Source of the DNA: Seminavis robusta
Taxonomy: Eukaryota; Bacillariophyta; Bacillariophyceae; Naviculales; Naviculaceae
Direction of reading: 5' to 3'
DNA length: 64,000 nt
NCBI GenBank assembly: GCA_903772945.1
Contig: CAICTM010000047.1
Coordinates: 62,001-126,000 of the forward strand
Below, in pieces: positions 33,218 through 44,875 of this stretch; the first letter of the stretch is position 1, and every line of letters begins with the position of its first letter. The notes under the pieces were generated by a model. That model saw nothing but the letters and a program-made list of their open reading frames with translations. It made no database searches and was not told the origin of the DNA. The translations under genes were made by a program, and so were the position numbers.

Positions 33218-36200
33218 TTATGCTTCAATCGTTATGCTTGCTGACACTGAACCCTTTTCCTGATTACCATTGTTGAAAACTTTGGCTTCGAGGGTGAATG
33301 CCGTGGATGAATACCCAGCCCCCCCAAAGTTTGCAGAGGAAGTGCAGGCACCATCACAGACAGTAAAGTCTTCCGAGTCATCCTCGAAAATTTCATCACC
33401 ATTCACAAAGAACTTGACATACCAATTTCCGCCAAAGCTACCTTCAGCCATGATGTCATAGTTGTATCCCAAGGAGGAAGCAGTGAATGATGATGGCAAG
33501 TCAATTTTATCACCAGTGGATAGATTAACAAGAGAAAAACTTGTCAATTCTCCAGAGCTGGATGTGGGAGCTGCACCAGCAGTAGGGCTTCCTGTTGGTT
33601 GGGGAGTTGTTGGTGAAGAGCTAGGGGAGTGGCTTGGTGCAACAGTGGGGCTGGAGCTTGGCTCTGGTACAGTTGGACTTGAGCTAGGGGAATGGCTTGG
33701 ATTTGAACTAGGTGAAGCAGTCGGACTGGAGCTTGGCTCTGGGGCGGAAGGGCTGGTGCTAGGAGCAGAGCTTGGTTTTGAACTAGGAGCAGCACTGGGA
33801 GCCGCGCTTGGCTGCGGCATAGTGGGGATGTTGCTAGGGATGGAACTTGGAGGACCACTCGGTGCAACACTGGGACCAGAACTTGGTTGGGGAATAGTTG
33901 GGTTGATGCTAGGAGTCAAGCTTGGTTTTGAACTAGGTGCAACACTGGGGCTGGAGCTTGGCTCTGGAACAGTAGGGCTGGTGCTAGGAGCACCACTTGG
34001 TTGTGGAACAGTGGGGATGCTGCTAGGAGCTGAGCTGGGCAGAGCGCTTGGTGAAGCACTAGGGATGGAGCTTGGTTGAGGGACAGTTGGGGCGGTGCTA
34101 GGGGCAGAGCTTGGGTTAGAACTAGGTGCATCACTGGGGCTGGAGCTTGGCTGAGGAATGGTAGGGGAAACACTCTTGCTTGGACTTGTAGTTGGTGATA
34201 CACTCGGAGATGCAGACTCAGATGGAGCCGCACTGCCAACTGTAGGACTTGCACTTGGCAAGACACTCTTGCTCGGACCTGAAGATGGTGAATCAGATGG
34301 AGCCCCACTTGCAAGTGAAGGACTTCCGCTTGGAGAGACACTCTTGCTGGGACTTGAAGATGGTGACTCAGATGGAGCGGCACTGCCAGATGTAGGACTC
34401 ACGCTTGGCAAGACACTGGGACCTCCTGATGGTGATGCACTGGGTGCTGCAGACTCAGATGGGGCGGAACTGGCAAGTGAAGGACTTGCACTTGGTGAGA
34501 CACTGGGACCCACAGATGGTAATGCACTGGGTACTGAAGACTCAGATGGGGCGGAACTGGCAAGCACACTTGGCGAACACTAGGACCCACAGATGGTGAT
34601 GCACTGGGTGCTGCAGACTTGGATGGGGCCGAACTGGCTAGAGAAGGGCTTGCACTTGGTGAGACACTGGGACCCACAGATGGTATTGCACTGGGTGCTG
34701 CAGACTCAGATGGAGCAGCACTGCTAAATGTAGGACTTGCACTTGGTGAGACACTCTTGCTCGGACGTGAAGATGGTGACTCAGATGGAGCCCCACTTGC
34801 AAGTGAAGGACTTTCACTTGGAGAGACACTCTTGCTGGGACTTGAAGATGGTGACTCAGATGGAGCGGCACTGCCAGATGTAGGACTCACACTTGGCAAG
34901 ACACTGGGACCTCCTGATGGTGATGCACTGGGTGCTGCAGACTCAGATGGGGCGGAACTGGCAAGTGAAGGACTTGCACTTGGTGAGACACTGGGACCCA
35001 CAGATGGTAATGCACTGGGTACTGAAGACTCAGATGGGGCGGAACTGGCAAGCGCACTTGGCGAAACACTAGGACCCACAGATGGTGATGCACTGGGTGC
35101 TGCAGACTTGGATGGGGCCGAACTGGCTAGAGAAGGACTTGCACTTGGTGAGACACTGGGACCCACAGATGGTATTGCACTGGGTGCTGCAGACTCAGAT
35201 GGAGCAGAACTGCCAAATGTAGGACTTGCACTTGGTGAGACACTCTTGCTCGGACGTGAAGATGGTGACGCAGATGGAGCCCCACTTGCAAGTGAAGGAC
35301 TTTCACTTGGAGAGACACTCTTGCTGGGACTTGAAGATGGTGACTCAGATGGAGCGGCACTGCCAGATGTAGGACTCACACTTGGCAAGACACTGGGACC
35401 TCCTGATGGTGATGCACTGGGTGCTGCAGACTCAGAAGGAGCAACACTGCCTAATGTGGGACTTGCACTTGGCGAGACACTAGGACCCAAAGATGGTGAT
35501 GCACTGGGTGCTGCAGAATCAGATGGGGCGGAACTGGCAAGTGCACTTGGGGAGACACTAGGACCCAAAGATGGTGATGCACTGGGTGCTGCAGACGTGG
35601 ATGGGGCGGAACTGGCTAGAGTAGGACTTGCGCTTGGGGAGACACTAGGACCAAAGATGGTGATGCACTGGGGGCTGCAGACTCGGATGGGGTGGAACTG
35701 GCAAGTGCACTTGGCAAAACACTGGGACTCAAAGATGGTGATGCACTGGGGGCTGCAGACTCGGATGGGGGAACTGGCAAGTGCACTTGGAGAGACACTG
35801 GGACTCAAAGATGGTGATGCACTGGGTGCTGCAGACTCAGATGGGGCGGAACTGGCAAGTGCACTTGGGGAGATACTAGGGCCCAAAGATGGTGATGCAC
35901 TGGGTGCTGCAGACTCAGATGGGGCGGAACTGGCAAGTGAAGGACTTGCACTTGGTGAGACACTGGGACCCACAGATGGTAATGCACTGGGTACTGAAGA
36001 CTCAGATGGGGCGGAACTGGCAAGCGCACTTGGCGAAACACTAGGACCCACAGATGGTGATGCACTGGGTGCTGCAGACTTGGATGGGGCCGAACTGGCT
36101 AGAGAAGGACTTGCACTTGGTGAGACACTAGGACCCTCAGATGGCATTGCACTGGGTGCTGCAGACTCAGATGGAGCAGCACTGCAAATGTAGGACTTGC

Positions 36201-39200
36201 ACTTGGTGAGACACTCTTGCTCGGACGTGAAGATGGTGACTCAGATGGAGCCCCACTTGCAAGAGAAGGACTTTCACTTGGAGAGCACTCTTGCTGGGAC
36301 TTGAAGATGGTGACTCAGATGGAGATGCACTGCAGATGTAGGACTCACGCTTGGCAAGACACTGGGACCTCCTGATGGTGATGCACTGGGTGCTGCAGAC
36401 TCAGAAGGAGCAACACTGCCTAATGTGGGACGTGCACTTGGCGAGACACTAGGACCACAGATGGTGATGCACTGGGTGCTGCAGAATCAGATGGGGCGGA
36501 ACTGGCAAGTGCACTTGGGAGACACTAGGACCCAAAGATGGTGATGCACTGGGTGCTGCAGACTGGATGGGGCGGAACTGGCTAGAGAAGGACTAGCACT
36601 TGGGGAAACACTGGGACTCAAAGATGGCGATGCACTGGGGGCTGCAGACTCGGATGGGGTGGAACTGGCAAGTGTACTTGGGGAGACACTGGGACTCAAA
36701 GATGGTGATGCACTGGGTGCTGCAGAATCAGATGAGGCGGAACTGGTTATAGAAGGACTTGCACTTGGGGAGACACTAGGACCCAAAGATGGCGATGCAC
36801 TGGGGGCTGCAGACTCGGATGGGGTGGAACTGGCAAGTGTACTTGGGGAAACACTGGGACCCAAAGATGGTGATGCACTGGGGGCTGCAGACTCGGATGG
36901 GGTGGAACTGGCAAGTGCACTTGGGGAGACACTGGGACTCAAAGATGGTGATGCACTGGGTGCTGCAGAATCAGATGGGGCGGAACTGGTTAAGAAGGAC
37001 TTGCACTTGGGAGACACTGGACCCAAAGATGGCGATGCACTGGGGGCTGCAGACTCGGATGGGGTGGACCTGGCAAGTGTACTTGGGGAAACACTGGCAC
37101 CCAAAGATGGTGATGCACTGGGGGCTGCAGACTCGGATGGTGTGGAACTGGCAAGAGCACTTGGGGAAACACTGGGACTCAAAGATGGTGATACACTGGG
37201 TGCTGCAGAGTTGGATGGGGCGGAACTGGCAAGTGCACTTGGCGAAACACTAGGACCCTAAGATGGTGATGCACTGGGGGCTGCAGACTCGGATGGGGTG
37301 GAACTGGCAAGTGTGCTTGGGGAGACACTGGGACTCAAAGATGGTGATGCACTGGGTGCTGCAGAATCAGATGGGGCGGAACTGGTTATAGAAGGACTTG
37401 CACTTGGGGAGACACTAGGACCCAAAGATGGCGATGCACTGGGGGCTGCAGACTCGGATGGGGTGGAACTGGCAAGTGTACTTGGGGAAACACTGGACCC
37501 AAAGATGGTGATGCACTGGAGGCTGCAGACTCGGATGGGGTGGAACTGGCAAGTGCACTTGGGGAGACACTGGGACTCAAAGATGGTGATGCACTGGGGG
37601 CTGCAGACTCGGATGGGGTGGAACTGGCAAGTGCACTTGGGAGACACTAGGACCCAAAGATGGCGATGCACTGGGGGCTGCAGACTCGGATGGGGTGGAA
37701 CTGGCAAGTGTACTTGGGGAAACACTGGACCCAAAGATGGTGATGCACTGGGGTGCAGACTCGGATGGGGTGGAACTGGCAAGTGTACTTGGGGAAACAC
37801 TGGGACCCAAAGATGGTGATGCACTGGGGGTGCAGACTCGGATGGTGTGGAACTGGCAAGTGTACTTGGGGAAACACTGGGACCCAAAGATGGTGATGCA
37901 CTGGGGGATGCAGACTCGGATGGTGTGGAACTGGCTAAAGAAGGTACTTGGGGAGACACTAGGACCCAAGATGGCGATGACTGGGGGCTGCAGACTCGGA
38001 GGGGTGGAACTGGCAAGTGTACTTGGGGAAACTCTGGGACCCAAAGATGGTGATGCACTGGGTGCTGCAGAATCAGATGGGGCGGAACTGGCAAGAGCAC
38101 TTGTGGAAACACTAGGACCCACAGATGGTGATGAACTGGGGGCCTCACTTGTGCTCGGCAACAAACTTGGCCCAGAGCTGGTTGAAGGACTGACACTAGT
38201 CAGAGATGTTGTAGTGCTGGGAGCTACACCGGAAGAGGGGCCAGCACTGGGAGATGAACTGGGGGGCTCACTTGTGGCTAGCAACAAACTTGGCCCAGAG
38301 CTGGTTGAAGGACTGACACTAGCCAGAGTTGCGGCAATGCTGGGACCAGCACTGGGAGATGAACTGGGGGCCTCACTTGTGGTTGGCGACAAACTTGGCC
38401 CAGTGCTGGTTGAAGGACTGCCACTAGCCAGAGATGTTGTAGTGCTGGGAGCTACACCGGAAGAGGGGCCAGCACTGGGAGATGAGAGTGGTGCCTCGCT
38501 AATGCTTGGCGGCGAACTTGGATAATAGCTGGGGGTTGTGCTCAGAGTATTATCCATACTTGGGCTATGACTGGGAGCAGGGCTTGGAATGTTTGAGGTA
38601 CTTGGAATGGTGCTTGGCATTGGTGAGGGGGGAGTGCTTGGAACTTGACTCGGGCTTGAACTTGGTGTCCCTGTTGTTGGACTTGCACTTGGCATACCTG
38701 GGATAACTGTGGGACTCAGCGATGATGGTGCCAGAGTTGGAGCAGAAGTGGTGAGATAATCCCTGAGATACTCTGCTGTGAAACCAGTTAAACGAGAAAT
38801 TGCCTGTATAAAAGCAGTCTTGTCGTCATCATTGGCCAAAAATGGATTTGTGTTGGTCTGTGCTGTGGTCACCGCAAACTCAATCTGGTTATGACCACTC
38901 TGAAGTTGTCTCATGTTGTATCTTCTTGAAACCGAAGCATCAACAAGGACAGCAGAGCAACCTGATTTCGACAATGTTGCATAAGCTGTCATGAATGCCA
39001 CATCAAGAGCCAAATCTCCCAAAGCTGAAGTGTCAGACGTGAATCCCATGTAATAATTTGTGGTGACCTCATTGTAAGCACAAGGAACTGTTGGGCTTCC
39101 AGTTGCAGGGTTCTGAGTTGTGGGGGTTCCAGTAGTTGGAGATGCACTTGGTCTGCCCGCTGTCACAGTTGGACCAGCTGTTGTGGGCCCCAAGGTACTG

Positions 39201-42200
39201 GGTGCAGCTGTGGTTGGGTCTGCAGTGGAAGGATTCTGAGTTGTTGGTGCTCCAGTAGTTGGAGATGCACTTGGTCTGCCGGCTGTCACGGTTGGACCAG
39301 CNNTTGTGGGCCCCAAGGTACTGGGTGATGCTGAGGTTGGGTTTGCGGTGGAAGGCTGCTGAGTTGTTGGTGCCCCAGTAGTTGGAGATGCACTTGGTCT
39401 GCCGGCTGTCACGGTTGGACCAGCAGTTGTGGGCCCCAAGGTACTGGGTGATGCTGAGGTTGGGTCTGCGGTGGAAGGCTGCTGAGTTGTTGGTGCTCCA
39501 GTAGTTGGAGATGCACTTGGTCTGCCGTCTGTCACCGTTGGACCAGCTGTTGATGGCAAAGACGTTGGGCTCTGAGTGCAGACGATGCAACAACCCTCGT
39601 CGCTGTTTGGCGAGCAAACCTCTAAGCCCACCAAACTCTTGAATTCTGGCTGGATATAAGAACAGCAAGGCACAGCTGCATCATTTTCGGTCCGGGCACT
39701 TGAAGAGCTTGGTGAAGCCGTTGAGTTTGCGTGCGGGGAGAGAGTTGAAGGTGATTCTGATGGTGATGCCAGAAATGTTGGAGACAAAGTCTGCGAAGCA
39801 CTGGAATGCGGAGGCCTGGCATGCGGAGGTCTGGCATGTGGAGGCACATTAGGGGGGTTATTTGACCCTCCTGAGTTGCTTGCATGCGGAGGTGCATTGG
39901 GCGAAGCGTTTGATCCTGCCTTCGAATCCGTTGCGCACACGATGCAGCATTCTTCCTCCAACCCAGGGGGGCACACAATTTCCCCGAGGAGATCCTGATA
40001 AGTTGGGTCAAGAACAACAGTGCAGCAAAAAAATGGCTTTTCTCGAGGAGCGCTCGCAGTGGTCGGATGGTCTGTCGCTGCAGCCAACACAACAGGCACC
40101 TGAGTTGGTACCGGCATGATGGGTGGTAACGTTGTGGGTGCTATAGGTTCTGATTCATCGGGACGATGCGTTGTTGGGGACATCGTTTTTGGGGCTTCAG
40201 TGATCGTAGCATGGGTGGTTGGGACAAAGGCCATCGCACAGACAACACAGCATATTTCGTCTGGACAAACGATCTCGCCCTTCATGTCTACCCATTCTGG
40301 CTCTACGGAAGTACAGCAAGTGTAACGGGGTTCCTCCTCCGGCGCTGTGGCGCCATAGCCCTGAAGAGCAGCTGCCAGCGCGTCAAATGATGCTCCGGAG
40401 CTTGAAGGTGGAGATGTTTTCGAGAAAACGGTGTTATCAGCTGATGGCGCCGATGTGGACGCAGTAGATAGCACCGATGTGGATGTGGACGTGGTCGCCG
40501 CAGATGGCACCGATGTAGATGTGGACGCCGCATCTGGCACCGTGCTGCTTGGACTAAGAGTACTTTCAGACCCGTCATCGCCCCAAGTCTGTTGATCCTG
40601 TGCTGGCTCGACTGGTGGCGACCCTGTTGCAACGTCTGGAACACGTCTGGTGAACTCTTCGATGGGGTTTCCATCAGGCCCTTCAGTTGAAACATAATTG
40701 ACGACCACTTCCTTGATTTCATTTGCCGACGCAAAATGTTCGTTCACTTTCTCTTCGTAATTTGAACTGAAGACATCCAGGTTCCCTTCTTGCAAACGAC
40801 GACGACATAGCTCTTCATCGCCGTGTCCATTGCAGCCCTCAATGTCTAGAAACAACGGCTCAATGTCGTCGCAGCCCACACAGCTGATAACCACGTGGAA
40901 CTTTGTTGACAGGAACGTCGTATCAGCTGCATCAATAAACGACCAATCGGCAAGAACAGCGTCCTGTCCAATTCTCTGATACTTGCCCTCGCACAAGTTC
41001 GTAACGCCATTGTAGACATCAATGAAAATATCTTCTAGGACTGTGGTGTGATTGGCTACGAAGTCGTCGTCATTTGGGATTCCCTCCATCACCAGCCTGA
41101 TGCGTCCCTCCTTGTATTCGGCCAAGGTTAGGTCACAGATTTGCGAGTCAGGACCAAACATGTTGTCCAAGATGCTACTGCCGTCGAAGGACGACGCCTG
41201 AGTATCGTTCCACGTTGAAACAGCCGAAGTGCCATTCAAAGAGATGTTTGCAGTCACGTTTTGTGCGGCCACAGTCTCATTATTGGAAGCAGCCATCATG
41301 GTTTCGGTCAAGACAACGCTGCCAGTGACAGCAGCGGTAACTACCGCTACAGCGCCAATGGCCATTCCAGTTTGAGCCACAGTGGAGGATGTGGCAACCA
41401 AAGAGACTGCCGTGCCTACAATTCCTGTCAATTTGAGGGAAAGTGTTAGGACAGGTAAAGCAGGCTTAGAGCTGGCTTAAGGCTGATTTTCAGCCCTTAC
41501 CTGCTGAAGTTGCAGCCGATGCTGCTGCAGCAGCGGATCCAGCCAACGCAGCTGTCCCAGCAGCATTCTGAATTGTAAAAGATGCATTGTGAGTGAAAGA
41601 GTCCCCATGATGCAATCCTAATTTGAATGAAACCATGAAACCATCCTACCTGGCCAGCCGCGACTGCCATGGTTTGTGCTGCTATCGCTGTAGCCCTGTA
41701 ACATAAATAATGAGCCAGCGTAGCCACACGAAAAAGGACAAAAGACCAAACGAGTGAGCATTCTGCCGATTTTCAATGGCCATAATTAATAACCACGGGT
41801 GCAGAGGAGCGACAACTTTTTCTTGCACTGTACTCACTGGGCTTGTCCAGCCGCGGCATTCCCTGCCACCATGAATTGCTCCGATCCTGATGGGCCAACT
41901 GTTGTCGCCGTAATGACGTCGCCTGCATCTCCCACGACCTCCCCTGCAACGTCGGCTTCTTCGCTCCCACCACGAGAGCACTTCGAGCACCAATAGCTGA
42001 TAAGCTTTCCTAGTGCAAGGACCCCGCAAGCCGCCAGAATGGAAAAGAGCAAAGTCCGGCGAACTTGCCGTTCCGTTTTCTCAGCCTTGTCCACCGACGA
42101 CGCCCCCTCATCATGCTCACTAGTCGACATGACCGATTCATTTTCGGTATCTTCGCTTTCTTTGTCATCTTTCTCCTTATCGTCGGGGTCGTCCAGTTCC

Positions 42201-43348
42201 ACATCCACTAGTTCTGAACTGTCGACTTCAACTCGCAAGTTACTAGAGGTTTCTTCTGGGAGTACTTGTGGGATCACGACGGCAGTGGTTGCGTCAATTG
42301 CATTTGCCGCGTGAGTTGCATGGGTGTGATCAGAAGCATTGATCAAGCGAGAACTGGCCATGCTTTGCTGTCGAAAGCTGTGTTGCATAGCCTGTCGATT
42401 GCTTTCCGATGTGGTTGTGGTTGTGGTGGTGTGAGTCGTCGCACTTGCAGCGTTAGGAGCAACAGCAGACGTTGTCGAGTGCATTGACCCCACTCCCAAC
42501 AAACTAAAGACCGAGAAGGATTGCTCCAATTGAGGGAGTGACTGTTCCACGGATGCAGTGTCTGACGCCTCTACCTCTGAGGAGAGCATTGTCGTTTCTT
42601 CCGCAAATTCGTCTTCCTGCCCGTCGTCTTCATCCTCCTGCTCGTCTAGAGGGGCCATTTCGGTTTCCTCGTTCAACGGCGCTACGGCAGATCCTGCTGT
42701 GAAGGACGCCGCAGAGGTAGCAGAGGCATCCCAATTTGCGAAATCTCCAAAGGACCCTAACCCCTTTTCCGTCATGGATAGCAAGCCATGACTTCCTTGG
42801 CTTCCATCCATGCCTGGATCGTTGTCGTTGTCTTTTTCAATGTGGAAGGACCCAAGCATTTGTTGCTGTCTCTTCTTTGATTTGCTTTCTTCTTTCTTTT
42901 GTCGGTAGACGTTCCAGCTCTCCTGCAGATTGCGTGTCTGTTTGTTTCGACTTTCCGTGCTGCTGACAGAGCTATTAGTGCTATTAGTGGGAGAATTTAA
43001 GGCAAAACCCCCACCAACAGGGCTGTTGGAGAGGAAGTTTCCACTGATGGTCGAAGAGTTGGATGCACCAAAGATCCCATCCAGTTTCATTGACTCTTCT
43101 TCATCGCCATAACGGTCTTCATTAGTCTCTTCTCCCATGATGGTAATAAAAGGAGAAAACTTGACGTGCATGCTCTCTTGAAAGGCAGCTACCGCGTCGG
43201 CAGCAGTGGCCGAGTGCTCCATGGTTGCGAAGGCATTGTTCGGTGGGGTCTTGTCTTCATTCTTGTCTGTGTTGCTGCTGACTGGTTCTTGACCAGGTTG
43301 ATCCTCAAAGAGGTCGCTGAAGCCGCCACTATTGTTGAAATGGCTCAT
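33218..43348 (-). CDS. Giant Ser/Pro/Thr-repeat surface protein A
   Basis: Four exons: 43348-41838, 41695-41650, 41567-41501 and 41424-33218 (phases 2, 0, 1; GTGAGT, GTAGGA, GTAAGG donors), about 3,280 residues. In order: an acidic cytosolic-looking N-terminus of about 430 residues; a membrane helix ('RRTLLFSILAACGVLALGKL'); an Ala-rich exon pair; a second hydrophobic segment ('TGMAIGAVAVVTAAVTGSVV'); an N-glycosylation-site-rich globular part (to about 'CDDIEPLFLD'); three CC...C...CC-x-VC modules; four 41-residue Thr/Pro repeats; a small Cys-containing domain ('CSAVLVDASVSRR'); a Ser/Pro stalk of 26-residue units (SESAAPSASPSLGP type); and a C-terminal domain with 'WYVKFFVNGDEIFEDDSEDF'. 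Likely heavily O-glycosylated and displayed at the cell surface or wall. The array frame changes several times in homopolymers (for example near 34575, 35651, 35770, 36186 and 37495), which look like sequencing errors. Two N bases lie at 39302-39303. Confidence 0.8.
34200..38135. repeat. 78-bp tandem array with 489-bp higher-order repeat (gene A stalk)
   Basis: Tandem 78-bp units (26 codons), roughly 45-50 copies. Each minus-strand unit encodes a PSASPSLGPSVSPS-type segment. Part of the array is organised in a higher-order repeat. The landmark GATGGGGCCGAACTGGCTAG occurs at 34622, 35111 and 36083 (489 bp, then 972 bp apart, about 2 x 489), with near-identical flanks of several hundred bases. 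The right half (36.5-38.1 kb) is a simpler, more homogeneous 78-bp array. Confidence 0.9.
39107..39565. repeat. Four 123-bp tandem repeats in gene A
   Basis: The word AGTTGGAGATGCACTTGGTC starts at 39134, 39257, 39380 and 39503, an exact 123-bp (41-codon) period. The units encode a Thr/Pro-rich stretch (GRPSASPTTGAPTTQ...). The two undetermined bases at 39302-39303 lie inside a unit. Confidence 0.92.
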
Positions 43349-44875
43349 GATGGCTGGAATTCAATACAGATACAATATTCCACAAACTACTAGTATTCTG
43401 CGGTAGAAAACACAAATTCCGTTGATGGATGGTTTTGATTTTGTTTGTTGTTCGATGTTACTTTAGAAAACCAAATGCTACTTCTCATCGACGTGACTTG
43501 CTGCCGGGTAGGGCGATGCAGAATGGTAGATGAAATCGATTTCTCTCTTCCTTGGTCAGGTAGCTTTCTTTCTTCGAGATGAGCTATTATTAGGAGGCCA
43601 TCGAGTTCTCAAAGCACTCATGCAACCAAGGTGACCATAAAACACCACTCGTGAGCATCCAGTAGCACCACCAAGCGAACAGCTCATCCAAAGCTCAAAG
43701 TGGTACCTGGTACTAGTACCATTGTACATTGGAGTCCTCTGTACATGTGACTGGAGACTTTAGAAACATAAGGGAGGAGTTAAGGAGGTTACTATTTTGC
43801 CAGTCAGACGGAATCCGAGTAGATGACTTCTATTTAAGAGGAATGACCTATAGCGTGTCTCACAACCCAGTAGGAACACGACTAATTAAAGTATTTAGAG
43901 TGTGCATATGGGATTTAACGATGATTATGACCGAACAACTTTCCCGGATTTAATTAAGCCTACACCCACAATGTCGCACACCTGCCGTTGTTGCTCTTTC
44001 TCAGAAGAAATCGTTGCGCAGCAGCTCTGCTGCGTTGTTTTTCTGGACTACGTGCTTCCACCAAACCAGACGTTGTTGAAGTCGTCTACCGGCAGAGAGT
44101 GCATGGTACCTGCACAAGCAAAGAATATACCACAGCGGTAGACCGAGCGACTCGATCGACTCGACTGCGACTCCCAGCAGCGAGAAGTCGCAGAGGACTG
44201 TTCTGTTTGTAAAAGCGTCGTCGTGTCCGTCAAGGATTCTTCAACTCCGTCAAGGAGAGGCTCTCCCATGAATGACTCGTGGTGGAGCTTGTTGCGTGCA
44301 CCAAAGTACTCGTACTCTTCATGAACTGACTTCTCTGGATGTTGTGATGTTTGCTGCCGCGCGTTGCCATCTACCCCCCCCCCCCTCCAAAAATGGTGTA
44401 GTGTTCTATGGCTTGTTGTTGGCAACTTCTTCCCCTTCCTAGACGATGTAAGAGATAGAAGGGTTGAATTATTTGACGGTTTTAGGTCCCGTCAGTTTGA
44501 TTTGCTCATGATTGCTACTCCCTCGAGCGAGAGGAACAGAACTATCCTCGCTCTCATTATTGTTCGACTCGTGGCCTATGTCGATTGACATGGTGCTGGC
44601 CTCTTCAGCGCACAACTTTCAGTGATCAGTATGAAAGGTGCAAGCCACGCACTCACCATCAGGGCAATGTATGTTGTTTGAAAAACAAGCTTGAGTTATG
44701 TTCCATGCTTGCTTGGTTCTTGTGTAGCTTTCCATTAGAAGACAAGGTTTCTTAAAAATCTATTCTTTCCTGTGTTTTCTAGCCAATAGCTACAATAGTG
44801 AAGTAACACCAACCATGCAGCGAGAAATGAATGATGGATCCTAGCTAGCTAGTAGCAAAAAGGCTTCTCTTAGCT
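43349..44875. other. Spacer between the two stalk-protein genes
   Basis: It should contain the promoter of gene A and the 3' UTR of gene B. No gene is supported. A frame at 43729-43953 is open but starts without ATG and has no recognisable motif. A run of 12 C lies at 44374-44385. Confidence 0.5.

Noticed and set aside
34619-36193. Long plus-strand open frame (524 codons) rich in ALGETLGPxDGDALG repeats
   Set aside because: It is the exact antisense of the Ser/Pro stalk array. The repeat unit happens to lack stops on both strands. It has no independent start context or flanking domain. The same applies to 33462-34079, 36659-37261 and 47804-48967.
43729-43953. 74-codon open frame in the spacer between genes A and B
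   Set aside because: It has no ATG at its start, no motif and no neighbour that it could splice to.
44374-44385. Poly-C run
   Set aside because: A simple homopolymer in a spacer; it may also be of uncertain length because of sequencing, and carries no evident function.
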